From NCBI GenBank assembly GCA_017744805.1, contig JAGIAP010000004.1, positions 1 to 42,050 on the forward strand: a stretch of DNA of 42,050 bases. Direction: 5' to 3'. This DNA is from Chitinophagaceae bacterium. Its GTDB lineage: Bacteria > Bacteroidota > Bacteroidia > Chitinophagales > Chitinophagaceae. The notes below the pieces were generated by a model. That model had not been told where the DNA came from. It saw only the letters and a list, made by a program, of their open reading frames with translations, and made no database searches. This document shows, piece after piece, positions 31,701 through 39,443 of this stretch. The position numbers and the translations under genes are program-made. Position 1 is the stretch's first letter. Each line of letters opens with the position of its first letter.

Positions 31701-32176
31701 GTACAGTTCCCATTCACAGCCACCAGTTTGATCTCAGACAAACCCACATAGCCATTCAACTGAAAAGTATTACCAGAGGAATAATAGAATCCATTCTGGT
31801 ACCATTTCAACTCCGTTGCATTGGTACTGGTGCTGGTGAGTAAGATACTGGTGTTGTTCCTGATCACCAGGTCTTTATCCGGTGTAAAGCTGGCTTTCAC
31901 ATTACAGGGGATGGAATTCACCACCACAGGCCGCTTTGCGCTGGCCGGAGGCTCGGGTCTGTACATGGCAGCGTTGATGGAATCCCAAATGTAGCGATCG
32001 AGGATGGGTTTGGCGCGAAGCTCGATGGGATCATACATCCTCAGTACGCCATTCTCACGAACAAAAACTTTTCCATCCGAATGAACGGTATCTGGCCTTT
32101 GCCCCAGCGAGCACAATGGGCTTGCTACAACAATCAATAACAGCAGCCGTCTGAAACAGGCAATACGCTTTCTCAA
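28721..32176 (-). CDS. Large secreted protein with gliding-motility/T9SS C-terminal domain
   Basis: This 1151-residue protein starts at a TTG and has a signal peptide (ACFRRLLLLIVVASPLCSLG). The first half has repeated blade-like segments (LIAVRGGGFLLGGFSDFYG, LMKIDQNGNQLWSKKY, VIRLDANGNVRWNKMF), suggesting a beta-propeller. The second half has several Ig/PKD-like repeats with the pattern LGNDTIICKDTYIQLQAG.. YNWQDGS (about residues 700-1050). The end (VFIPSGFTPNQDSNNDVFRA, LFNRWGQKIWNT, AGSFVYICNYKFQG) is the CHU-type gliding-motility-associated C-terminal domain, a type IX secretion signal. It is probably surface-attached or released, with an adhesive or substrate-binding role. Confidence 0.93.
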   Translation of the reverse strand: MRKRIACFRRLLLLIVVASPLCSLGQRPDTVHSDGKVFVRENGVLRMYDPIELRAKPILDRYIWDSINAAMYRPEPPASAKRPVVVNSIPCNVKASFTPDKDLVIRNNTSILLTSTSTNATELKWYQNGFYYSSGNTFQLNGYVGLSEIKLVAVNGNCTDTFRTWFFVPGEQPANRDNMKAYYGLPNADDHARALIAVRGGGFLLGGFSDFYGRINNKPKQGLLMRVNDDGCVLWTRYNDPTYTSDISGITQTRDDNFAVFAVERNQPYLMKIDQNGNQLWSKKYKIFGDPFFASKVVATDDGGMILLGSFQDKGVLVIRLDANGNVRWNKMFSKDPLYPGGWNWYSFSDAVQRANELYIGGTAAQTGGGSATTVYSGFVMRLDDANGNIIWSKKYSINGNDVWIRNIILRGPDIIVQSNGGTGVPNGFSSVHEMDVNGQMTRSVTLGLPVGGSFDYTGIKATPAGDLYVLNTITEPLQLQPYYAFHSIGIRLDNDLQQVWAKDYGAYAKGRYFFIDVGKNNSLAMLGDEIGMTVPYFTSFGYKMMFKRIEEWGAAQWDCGNYDHNVNIVQTPTVGQPLNWEQEQQMPIQAVDSVIQLFTTYGQVRYVCPTEFVDSCSFLKMDGKDEMCNITKPYTYSIVKNSTCTQPVKWELPQGATIVAQTNDEVTLRFSSLGEFWIKAELPFACSPSKDSILVKATSSALSLNLGNDTIICKDTYIQLQAGTGFNRYNWQDGSADPVFSVTDPGKYWVETEDACENVFSDTLYVTPANISINLGADLQKCNDETLVLTAPAGYLNYSWLTDYHISHLSNPVVTIQPDKDTSYILKAEQMPGCFAYDTVAVKVLHSPAVLLGPDRSFCTGDTWEFAAGSGFASYLWNTGAATEKITVDRVGEYSVIATSANGCASYDTVRVPLLYPLPQPVLDPDRSLCKDDSRILDPGKFNSYLWQDGSSNRTFTATGTGIYQVEVRDANNCVGNASVEIDKILPLPEKFLPNDTVICGFDRLLIRPLKQYDAYHWSTGDRTNTLEIKKAGIYSLEVTDHNNCRGTDQILISPKDCLKGVFIPSGFTPNQDSNNDVFRAIVHGPIETFELSLFNRWGQKIWNTNNPKQGWDGSIGGIQQPAGSFVYICNYKFQGEPLQTQKGNMMLVR

Positions 32177-32292
32177 ACAAAATGATTTATGAATAAAAAA
32201 GAAAAATGATCCCCGGCTGATTCAGACAGTCCAAATTATCATTTATTTCAGAATTTGGCAAGTTCAGCGAGGGATCGGGCCTTAATCAACCG

Positions 32293-32334
32293 GAAAAACA
32301 AACCGGGAACGGACATAGTAGTCTGTTCCCGGTT
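32293..32334 (-). terminator. Terminator of the DHFR-like gene
   Basis: AACCGGGAAC (32301-32310) pairs perfectly with GTTCCCGGTT (32325-32334), extended inward by a GAC/GTC pairing. On the minus strand the stem is followed by TGTTTTTCC. It lies 20 bases after the gene's stop. Confidence 0.85.
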
Positions 32335-32353
32335 GCACAACTATTTTGGTGAT

Positions 32354-32923
32354 TTATCGTACTGCCTTGAATTGCAATGCAGCTACGCCATTATCATATC
32401 TCTTCATTTCCACCAGTTCCAGTGGCAGCCGCGCCATGTCCGTAGCAAATATGGAGATCCCGCTTCCCAGGATCATGGGATTCACAAATAACCAGTAATC
32501 GTCTATCAGGTTCAACTCCATCAACTCCCGAACGATGCTCGGGCTTCCGATCAACAGGATATCCTTTCCCGGCTGCGATCTCAACTTTTGGATATTCCCT
32601 TCCAGATCTCCCGCTATCACCTGCAGCTTCTTTTCGGCCGACGGCTGCAGGGTTTCGGACACCACCACCTTTTCCACCTTATTGTACCAGGCCGAATGCT
32701 CCCGGTCGTGTTTGGTGGCTTTCGGTTTGTCGGCAGCGTTAGGCCAGTAGGCATCCATCATCTGGTAGGTGACCCGTCCATACAGGGCCGTGTCCGCATT
32801 TTCCGTAAGCTCATGAACAAAATCAAACATGGCTTCATCCACTTTGATCCAGTCCATTTCTCCTGCGGCCCCTGCAGCAAAGCCATCGAGGGAGGTATGC
32901 AATAACAAAACGATCTTTCTCAT
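32354..32923 (-). CDS. Dihydrofolate-reductase-like (RibD C-terminal domain) protein
   Basis: This 189-residue protein belongs to the family of DHFR-like reductases related to the C-terminal domain of RibD and to YyaP-like proteins. Features are the start RKIVLLLHTSLDGFAAG, ADTALYGRVTYQMMDAYW, VVVSETLQPSAEKKL and DILLIGSPSIVRELMELNLI with the nucleotide-binding Gly. VNPMILGSGISIF is near the end. These proteins bind NADPH, but the substrate is usually unknown. The ATG at 32923 is used; the frame reaches a TTG only three codons earlier. The length is typical. It is transcribed on its own, with a strong terminator after it. Confidence 0.9.
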   Translation of the reverse strand: MRKIVLLLHTSLDGFAAGAAGEMDWIKVDEAMFDFVHELTENADTALYGRVTYQMMDAYWPNAADKPKATKHDREHSAWYNKVEKVVVSETLQPSAEKKLQVIAGDLEGNIQKLRSQPGKDILLIGSPSIVRELMELNLIDDYWLFVNPMILGSGISIFATDMARLPLELVEMKRYDNGVAALQFKAVR

Positions 32924-32969
32924 TCTGGTCAATTTTGTACTGCTAAATTAGGAAGAACAGTAACCTCAT

Positions 32970-33022
32970 AAAAGGGGCAACTGCGGCAATTTCCGGGTAA
33001 TTCCGGACGCTGCCGCAGTTGC
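32970..33022 (-). terminator. Terminator of the symporter gene
   Basis: GCAACTGCGGCA (32977-32988) pairs perfectly with TGCCGCAGTTGC (33011-33022), a 12-bp stem with a 22-base loop. On the minus strand it is followed by CCCCTTTTATGA. It lies 21 bases after the stop of the symporter gene. Confidence 0.75.
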
Positions 33023-33042
33023 GTAAAAGATCATGCCGGTGC

Positions 33043-34761
33043 TTACCAGAACCTCACATAGAGGGCGGTGATGAGACCGAAGATCACCAGGATCATGGCC
33101 AGCATTCCAGGCGTAACACGGAACATGCTCTTGTCGTATTGCGTAGCTTTGGGATTGTTCTTGCTACCGGGGTCCAGCAGGGAGATCACGGCCATCAATG
33201 CTACCGAGATGAAGAATACCCAACCCATACTGGTAAGGAAGGGGATCTCGTAGATACCCTTGTTATCAGGGTTGGGGAATGCCGTGTACATCCATGTATC
33301 GTGCCCGAACCACTGAGGCAGGTAACCATTGAAGATCACGCTGAGGATAAAACCGCCAACGATGCCCACCACAGCAGCCAGTGAAGTGGTACGCTTCCAG
33401 AAGAAGCCTAGCAGGAATACGGCGAAGATGCCCGGAGACACAAAACCTGTGTATTTCTGAATGAAGTTGAATCCGCCTTCGCCACCGATATTGAGCCAAT
33501 CGTCCCAGGTGAAAAGAATGGCGATCACCATGGCCAGCAATACGGTCATTCTTCCTACCCATACCAGTTTCTTTTCAGACACACCGGCGCTTACATATTT
33601 CTTATAGATATCGAGCGTGAAGATGGTGGAGATACTGTTTGCCTTACCTGCCAGGGAAGCCACAATGGCGGCAGTGAGCGCAGCCATGGACAAGCCCCTG
33701 AGTCCTTCAGGCAGAAAGCCTAACACTGCCGAATAAGCGTTGTCTGCTTTTACATGTCCTCCCACCGTTACTGCCTGTTGCACATCTGAATGCCCATTCA
33801 CATACAGCACATAGGCCGCGATACCGGGCAGTACCACGATGATGGGCATCATCACTTTCAGGAATGCCGCAAAGATGATACCCTTGCGGGCAGTATTGAG
33901 ATCCGCGCCCAGCGCGCGTTGTGTGATATACTGGTTACAACCCCAGTAGTTGAGGTTGGCCACCCACTGGCCACCCAGCAACATGGCGATGCCGGGTAGA
34001 CTGAGATAGTTCTTCACCTGTGCTTCAGATGAAGTTTGGGTTGGCTTATCGAATATCATATCGAAATGTTCGGGAGCTTTCTGGAAGATCTGGTTGATGC
34101 CTGCTACAAAATCCTTTCCATACCCGAAATGTTCGCTCACTTTGGTCAGGGCCAGGTAAGTGGCCGCCAACCCGCCGATCACCAGGAATACCACCTGGAT
34201 CACATCCGTATAGCCGATCACTTTCATACCTCCTAACGTGATCACCAATGCGAAAATAGCCAGCAGGATCATGATCAGGTGCAGGTTGCCCCCACCGGAT
34301 AAGCTGTTGATAGCCGTGGCACCCAGGTAGAGGATGGAAGTGAGGTTCACGAACACATACAGGAATAACCAGAAGATGGCCATCAGCAAGGCCACATGCT
34401 CGTTATACCGTTGTTTGAGGAATTGCGGCATCGTGAAGATGCGGTTCTTCAGGTAGATGGGCATGAAGAAGACCGCCACAATGATCAGCGAAATGGCCGC
34501 CAGCCATTCATAGGCAGAGATGGCAAGCCCCATCGCAAATCCGCTTCCGCTCATGCCGATGAACTGCTCGGCAGAGATATTGCTCGCGATCATCGAAGCT
34601 CCGATGGCCCACCAGGTAAGGGCCCCTTCTGCAAGGAAAAAACTTTTGGAATCATTTTCTTTCGACTGGCGCCTGCGGTATACCCAGTAGCCATAGCCGG
34701 CAACAATAAAGAAGTAGATGAGGAACACGATAATATCACCGGTCTCGAGTCTATTTTTCAT
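33043..34761 (-). CDS. Sodium:solute symporter (SSS family), sugar-transporter-like
   Basis: This 572-residue integral membrane protein of the SSS family is related to Na+/galactose symporters such as vSGLT. It shows SFFLAEGALTWWAIGASMIA near residues 41-60, SNISAEQFIGMSGSGFAMGL (about 61-80, containing the first sodium-site region) and MPIYLKNRIFTMPQFLKQRY. The pattern is about 14 hydrophobic helices. LGGQWVANLNYWGCNQYITQ and AALTAAIVASLAGKANSIST are typical core segments. Solute specificity cannot be told from sequence, though sugars are likely. Its start is divergent from queG. It has its own terminator. Confidence 0.93.
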   Translation of the reverse strand: MKNRLETGDIIVFLIYFFIVAGYGYWVYRRRQSKENDSKSFFLAEGALTWWAIGASMIASNISAEQFIGMSGSGFAMGLAISAYEWLAAISLIIVAVFFMPIYLKNRIFTMPQFLKQRYNEHVALLMAIFWLFLYVFVNLTSILYLGATAINSLSGGGNLHLIMILLAIFALVITLGGMKVIGYTDVIQVVFLVIGGLAATYLALTKVSEHFGYGKDFVAGINQIFQKAPEHFDMIFDKPTQTSSEAQVKNYLSLPGIAMLLGGQWVANLNYWGCNQYITQRALGADLNTARKGIIFAAFLKVMMPIIVVLPGIAAYVLYVNGHSDVQQAVTVGGHVKADNAYSAVLGFLPEGLRGLSMAALTAAIVASLAGKANSISTIFTLDIYKKYVSAGVSEKKLVWVGRMTVLLAMVIAILFTWDDWLNIGGEGGFNFIQKYTGFVSPGIFAVFLLGFFWKRTTSLAAVVGIVGGFILSVIFNGYLPQWFGHDTWMYTAFPNPDNKGIYEIPFLTSMGWVFFISVALMAVISLLDPGSKNNPKATQYDKSMFRVTPGMLAMILVIFGLITALYVRFW

Positions 34762-34813
34762 AAAGGCAATTCGTTAAGGAGTGAAGCAACTAAAGTATGA
34801 AAAAGCGGTCGAT

Positions 34814-34841
34814 TTGTGCAAACGATTACATAATATTTTTG
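34814..34841 (+). promoter_or_regulatory. Bacteroidota-type promoter of queG
   Basis: TTG (34814-34816) and TATTTTTG (34834-34841, an exact TAnnTTTG match) are spaced by 17 bases. Transcription from here would give a leader of about 70 bases before the queG start, containing the hairpin at 34854-34892. Confidence 0.5.
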
Positions 34842-34844
34842 TTC

Positions 34845-34917
34845 AGCCCCATTGGCCTTCCGTTAAGCCCTGTGATCATCAGCCGGAAGGCCGTAACTTG
34901 CAGGGGCAAAAAACAGG
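34845..34917 (+). promoter_or_regulatory. Structured leader of queG with possible pseudoknot
   Basis: GGCCTTCCG (34854-34862) pairs perfectly with CGGAAGGCC (34884-34892), leaving a 21-base loop. GCCCC (34846-34850) can pair with GGGGC (34903-34907) outside that hairpin. CCTGT in the loop (34869-34873) is complementary to ACAGG (34913-34917), directly before the ATG. Such a layout could mask the start site. It was not recognised as a known riboswitch class. Confidence 0.35.
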
Positions 34918-35847
34918 ATGAATTCCATAGAAAAACATACCCTCTTCATCAAAACAGCCGCATCCCGGCTGGGCTTCAGCTATTGTGGCATCGCCAAAGC
35001 GGCCCGGCTGGATGAGGATGCCCGCCGGCTGGAAGCCTGGCTCAACCAGGGCATGCAGGGGAATATGAAGTATATGGAAAACCATTTCGATCTCCGGATC
35101 GATCCCGCCCGCCTGGTGCCGGGGGCTCAATCCGTGATCACACTGCTGATGAATTACTATCCTGCCCATACCCAGCAGGCAGCAAATCCCAAAATTTCCA
35201 AATACGCTTACGGGAAAGATTATCATGAAGTGATCCGCGCCAAACTGAACCAGTTGCTGCAACTGATGAACCAGGAGATCGGCCAGGTGACCGGACGGGG
35301 CTTCGTAGATTCAGCGCCTGTGCTGGAAAGAAGTTGGGCACAGAAAAGCGGCCTGGGATGGATAGGGAAGAATGGTAACCTGATCAACAAGCAACAGGGC
35401 TCCTTCTTCTTCATCTCCACGCTCATCGTTGACATACCCCTGCAATACGATGATCCCATGGCAAAGGATTATTGCGGTACCTGCCGCAAATGCATCGACG
35501 CCTGCCCAACAGACGCGATCAATGAAAATAAAGTGGTGGATGGCAGCAAATGCATCTCCTACTTCACCATCGAGCTGAAGGATATGATGATCCCGGAGAA
35601 TATGCAGGGAAAATTCGATAACTGGATGTTCGGATGCGATGCCTGCCAGGACGTATGCCCCTGGAACCGCTTCTCCCAACCTAATACTGAGCCGGAATTC
35701 ACGCCCATACCGGAATTGCTGGAATTCTCCCTGGCGGACTGGCAGGAATTGACTGAAGAGAGCTTCAAGAGGATCTTCCGTCACTCACCATTGAAGCGCG
35801 CCAAATTCGACGGCATCCGCCGCAATCTTCGTTTCCTTCAACAATGA
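34918..35847 (+). CDS. queG: Epoxyqueuosine reductase
   Basis: QueG reduces epoxyqueuosine to queuosine in the wobble position of tRNAs, using cobalamin and two [4Fe-4S] clusters. The 309-residue protein has the N-terminal B12-binding domain and the conserved [20 protein letters not shown] (residues about 128-147), which contains the catalytic Asp region. The two ferredoxin-like cysteine sets are [14 protein letters not shown] near residues 186-199 and [14 protein letters not shown] near 239-252. It lacks the C-terminal HEAT-like repeats found in longer homologues, as do many Bacteroidota enzymes. The gene seems monocistronic. Confidence 0.96.
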   Translation: MNSIEKHTLFIKTAASRLGFSYCGIAKAARLDEDARRLEAWLNQGMQGNMKYMENHFDLRIDPARLVPGAQSVITLLMNYYPAHTQQAANPKISKYAYGKDYHEVIRAKLNQLLQLMNQEIGQVTGRGFVDSAPVLERSWAQKSGLGWIGKNGNLINKQQGSFFFISTLIVDIPLQYDDPMAKDYCGTCRKCIDACPTDAINENKVVDGSKCISYFTIELKDMMIPENMQGKFDNWMFGCDACQDVCPWNRFSQPNTEPEFTPIPELLEFSLADWQELTEESFKRIFRHSPLKRAKFDGIRRNLRFLQQ

Positions 35848-37491
35848 TCAGTTCCTCTTCAGGAAGAATTTCGCTCCCAATCCAAATGACCAGAGATGCT
35901 GACCACTGGAAAGATCACTGGTGATCAGGTTGCTCAACTGGTATTTGATGCTGGGACCGATCCAGACAGGATGCTGGCTCTTATTGAAGAGCGCCACATT
36001 CACACCTGCCGAGATGCCTGCCTGTATCTTATTGAAATAGTCGTAGTCTTTGTAGTAAACATCGTTGCTACCATCATAGTGAAGGGCATTGGTGGCGATG
36101 AGCCTGGACACAGACAAGCCACCATCCAGGATGATCGGCAATTGCTCTTCCCGCGTCATGCGCCAGTGGATCTTCACCGGGATCTCCAGGAAATGATATT
36201 TATTGGTATAGTCCTGGTACAAGGGCGGCCTTGGATAGCTCGAAGTGAAGAGCGGTCCACCGATCATATAAGCACTACGTCCCTGGTAATAGGCACTCAC
36301 CACCTGATCATAGTTTGAATTGCTGACAGAGATGGAAGACTTCATGAATTGTCCCACCTGCGTCTTCATACTGAAATAGCTGTATTGAGCGCCAATTGAG
36401 ATACTGAAACGTTTGTTGAGCTCTCTCTGAACAAAACCACCCGCAGACCAGGCAACGCCTGATTTGAGGCCGGCTGGTTTGTTCTCGGGTATTTGCGTAA
36501 AACCTGCAGGACCGCCCACAATGCTCTGATTGGGTACAGTAGGGCTGGCATAGGCAAGATCCTCCGGTTCATTGTTCTCCTTGCTGAGCAATTCAAACGG
36601 ACTGCCTTTGGAGATATGTGATGCACCACCTTCCGCTACGATACCGAAGCTCCATTTGGAATGTTTGCCTACAGGCTGTTTCGGCGCTTCCGGTTTTTTC
36701 TTAGTACTGTTCTTCGTTTGCGCCAGCATATGTTCCAGGGAATCAGCAGTTACGGGGATCGATGACCGGGCCTGCGTCATAGCCGATGAATCCACTTCAT
36801 CCGTTTCCGCTTTGAATGGCTTCACTATAACGCCGGGCTCCGTGGTGTTTTGAGCCAGATCCTGATCCTTATCATTACCGGTGGCAATACTGGCATCCGG
36901 TTGTTCTTTTGTTCGATCCGTCGCCACCGTGATCAGTGGCCTGTTATCCTTCTTTTTATTGTTTGTTCTTTTGATATGGGTGGAGGAAACGATACCGGCA
37001 TGATCTTTCGGTTGTGCATCCCTGTGGAACACAGGTGCTTTGGGCGCTGCCACACTGTTTGGCAGGGAGCCGTTACCGGGGTCTGCAACGGGTGCAGCAG
37101 GAGGTATGGATTGCCCTGCACCAGGTTGGGCATTATTATCCGATTGCTCTTTATTGCTGGCAGGTGTTGTTGCACCGGTTACGGGAACATTTTGAGATAC
37201 GCCCTTCCCGTTTTCTCTTTTTTCAGGATTGTTTGTTTGGGATCCCGTGTTATCGTTATGAGTAGAGTTCAGTTCAGAAGCAGTGAATTTGTTATGGGAT
37301 TGGTTTTCAAAAATAAAATAGCCGCCTGCCACCACGCAGAGCAAAAAAAGTGGCAACCAGAGCACCACCCTCCTGCGGCGGCGTTCCTGGCGGATACGTT
37401 TATCCACTTTTGTCCAGACAGCATCGGATGGGCGCAACCTCAGTTGCTCCATTTTATGCTGCACCTGTTTCTCAAAATCATGGTCGGACAT
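35848..37491 (-). CDS. Membrane-anchored protein with C-terminal outer-membrane barrel domain; putative anti-sigma partner
   Basis: This 547-residue protein has three parts. The first is a charged cytoplasmic N-terminus of about 39 residues (MSDHDFEKQVQHKMEQLRLR, then DKRIRQERRRRR). The second is one membrane helix (VVLWLPLFLLCVVAGGYFIF, about residues 42-61), followed by some 200 residues of disordered Asn/Ser/Pro/Lys-rich linker. The third, from about residue 275, is a beta-barrel domain of the outer membrane type (WSFGIVAEGGASHIS, FSISIGAQYSYFSMK, KYHFLEIPVKIHW, SFGLGAKFFL). The gene overlaps the sigma factor gene by 14 bases, suggesting coupled translation and a role as its partner. The combination could span the whole envelope. 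Confidence 0.8.
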   Translation of the reverse strand: MSDHDFEKQVQHKMEQLRLRPSDAVWTKVDKRIRQERRRRRVVLWLPLFLLCVVAGGYFIFENQSHNKFTASELNSTHNDNTGSQTNNPEKRENGKGVSQNVPVTGATTPASNKEQSDNNAQPGAGQSIPPAAPVADPGNGSLPNSVAAPKAPVFHRDAQPKDHAGIVSSTHIKRTNNKKKDNRPLITVATDRTKEQPDASIATGNDKDQDLAQNTTEPGVIVKPFKAETDEVDSSAMTQARSSIPVTADSLEHMLAQTKNSTKKKPEAPKQPVGKHSKWSFGIVAEGGASHISKGSPFELLSKENNEPEDLAYASPTVPNQSIVGGPAGFTQIPENKPAGLKSGVAWSAGGFVQRELNKRFSISIGAQYSYFSMKTQVGQFMKSSISVSNSNYDQVVSAYYQGRSAYMIGGPLFTSSYPRPPLYQDYTNKYHFLEIPVKIHWRMTREEQLPIILDGGLSVSRLIATNALHYDGSNDVYYKDYDYFNKIQAGISAGVNVALFNKSQHPVWIGPSIKYQLSNLITSDLSSGQHLWSFGLGAKFFLKRN

Positions 37492-38041
37492 ACGATTCAG
37501 TTTTTGTTGCTTCCAGGTTGTTTTTTTTAAGCCAGGTTATGAGTAATGCACGGGCACGGGCATATTGAGATCTGGAGGTCCCTTCATTGATGCCCAGGAT
37601 CTTCCCGATCTCCACATGTGAAAATCCTTCCACAGCGTGCATATTGAAAATTGTCTGGTAGCCGGTAGGCAATTGCCGGATCAGCTCAGACAGGTCTTTC
37701 GCATTGAGTTTCACTTCAGGATTATCGTCAGATACCGGGTGCAGGCCCGGATCCGTATAAGCCAGGTCGTGCTGGTACCGGCTATTCTTCTTGAGAAAGT
37801 TAAGCGCCGTATTCACCATGATCCTTCGGATCCATCCGCCCAGCTCTCCTTCGGATTTGAACTGGCCCAGGTGGGTGAACACTTTGATAAATCCCTCTTG
37901 CAGCACATCTTCTGCGTCAGCCATGGACTTGGTATAGCGATAGCATACCCCCAACATACCCTCGGCAAAATGCTCATAGAGTTGTCGCTGGGCATCGGGG
38001 CGGCCCTTCAAACATTCTTTTACCAGCCTGCTATAGTCCAT
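37478..38041 (-). CDS. ECF-type RNA polymerase sigma factor
   Basis: This 187-residue sigma-70 family protein has region 2 (MLGVCYRYTKSMADAEDVLQ, EGFIKVFTHLGQF, WIRRIMVNTALNFLKK) and region 4 (LIRQLPTGYQTIFNMHAVEG with the helix-turn-helix HVEIGKILGINEGTSRSQYA). Lengths and motifs are those of Bacteroidota ECF sigma factors. The stop overlaps the start of the membrane/barrel protein gene by 14 bases. A near-consensus TATACTTG on the minus strand ends a few bases before the start. It is divergent from bioA. Confidence 0.93.
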   Translation of the reverse strand: MDYSRLVKECLKGRPDAQRQLYEHFAEGMLGVCYRYTKSMADAEDVLQEGFIKVFTHLGQFKSEGELGGWIRRIMVNTALNFLKKNSRYQHDLAYTDPGLHPVSDDNPEVKLNAKDLSELIRQLPTGYQTIFNMHAVEGFSHVEIGKILGINEGTSRSQYARARALLITWLKKNNLEATKTESYVRP

Positions 38042-38098
38042 CTTTCAAGTATAACCATGACACAAAACAGGATCCCGCCGTTGCATCTCCCCTCTTTT

Positions 38099-38125
38099 TT
38101 GAGGTGGCCCGAAGGCTTACCTTTG
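38099..38125 (+). promoter_or_regulatory. Promoter element immediately before bioA
   Basis: TTG (38099-38101) and TACCTTTG (38118-38125, exact TAnnTTTG) are spaced by 16 bases. The -7 element ends four bases before the ATG at 38130, so a transcript from it would start at about the first codon. Confidence 0.5.
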
Positions 38126-38129
38126 GAAA

Positions 38130-39401
38130 ATGAACACTGAATCGCTGATAACCAGGGATAAAAAGGTGATATGGCACCCATTTACTCCGCAAAAGTATAT
38201 GGCTGAGCCCATTCCAATTGTTAAAGCTTCCGGAACCCTCCTCCGGGACGCGGATGGACACTCCTATATCGACGCCATCAGTAGCTGGTGGGTCACCTTA
38301 CATGGGCATGCCCATCCCTATATCGCTCAAAAGATCTTCGAACAGGCCAGCACCCTGGAACAGGTGATCTTTGCGGGTTTCACCCATGAGCCCGCCATCC
38401 GCCTGGCAGAAAGGATACTGGAGATCCTTCCCGGCCAGCTTTCCCGGGTCTTCTACTCGGACAATGGCAGCACTTCCACTGAAGTGGCCCTCAAAATGAG
38501 TGTTCAGTACTGGTGGAACAAAGGCGAAGGAGAAAAAAGGAATAAGATACTGGCCTTCAATAATTCCTACCATGGGGACACATTCGGGGCCATGAGCGTG
38601 AGCGATCGCTCCGTTTTCACGATGGCCTTCCACGATAAATTATTCGAAGTGATCTTCCTCGATGCACCGGAATCAGGATCCAAGACTTATGATCTGCCCT
38701 GGGACGAGATCGCCTGTTTCATCTACGAGCCCCTGGTGCAGGGTGCCGGAGGGATGAAAATGTACAATGCCGGAGGACTGGATCAACTGATCGGGCTCTG
38801 CCAGCAACATGAAGTGATCTGCATCGCCGATGAAGTGATGACCGGATTCGGGCGTACCGGGAAGCTTTTTGCTTCCGCCTACCTGCAGCATACACCAGAT
38901 ATCATTTGCCTGTCCAAAGGATTGACCGGTGGAACCATGCCCCTTAGTATCACCGCCTGCTCCGCAAAAGTGTATGAAGCCTTTGTTCAGGACGATCTCC
39001 TGAAAACTTTCTTCCATGGGCACTCTTACACCGCCAACCCCATCGCCTGCGCTGCCGCCCTGGCCAGTCTGGACCTGCTCCTGAAACCCGAATGCCTGCA
39101 TCAGATCGGGAATATCAACCGGCAACATCGTTCATTCATGGATAAACTGCAACAAAGCAGCCATCCCGTTCGTAATGTAAGGGTGTTGGGCACTATCATT
39201 GCTTTCGAGATCGACAGGGGAAAAGATGAATACCTGAACAATATCAGCACCACCATCACAAAAAAAGCGATGGCCCAAAGCGTATATCTTAGACCGTTAG
39301 GAAATACCCTCTACCTGATGCCCCCCTATTGCATCACAGAGGAAGAGCTCGGCAAGGTCTATTCAGTTATCATGGATATCCTGATTGAACTTGCAGGCTG
39401 A
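38130..39401 (+). CDS. bioA: Adenosylmethionine-8-amino-7-oxononanoate aminotransferase
   Basis: BioA transfers the amino group of S-adenosylmethionine to 8-amino-7-oxononanoate (KAPA) in biotin synthesis. The 423-residue class III aminotransferase shows the start IWHPFTPQKYMAEP, the substrate-pocket ISSWWVTLHGHAHPYIA and the cofactor motif SYHGDTFGAMSVSD. Also present are ADEVMTGFGRTGKLFA with the PLP Asp, and LSKGLTGGTMPLS, whose Lys (about residue 272) forms the Schiff base. The double Trp at the start of the pocket and the overall motif set point to BioA, not another class III enzyme. No other bio genes occur in the window. It is divergent from the sigma factor gene. Confidence 0.95.
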   Translation: MNTESLITRDKKVIWHPFTPQKYMAEPIPIVKASGTLLRDADGHSYIDAISSWWVTLHGHAHPYIAQKIFEQASTLEQVIFAGFTHEPAIRLAERILEILPGQLSRVFYSDNGSTSTEVALKMSVQYWWNKGEGEKRNKILAFNNSYHGDTFGAMSVSDRSVFTMAFHDKLFEVIFLDAPESGSKTYDLPWDEIACFIYEPLVQGAGGMKMYNAGGLDQLIGLCQQHEVICIADEVMTGFGRTGKLFASAYLQHTPDIICLSKGLTGGTMPLSITACSAKVYEAFVQDDLLKTFFHGHSYTANPIACAAALASLDLLLKPECLHQIGNINRQHRSFMDKLQQSSHPVRNVRVLGTIIAFEIDRGKDEYLNNISTTITKKAMAQSVYLRPLGNTLYLMPPYCITEEELGKVYSVIMDILIELAG

Positions 39402-39443
39402 TCAAATTTGAATTATTTTAGGACCAGCGCAATCTTTAATGTA

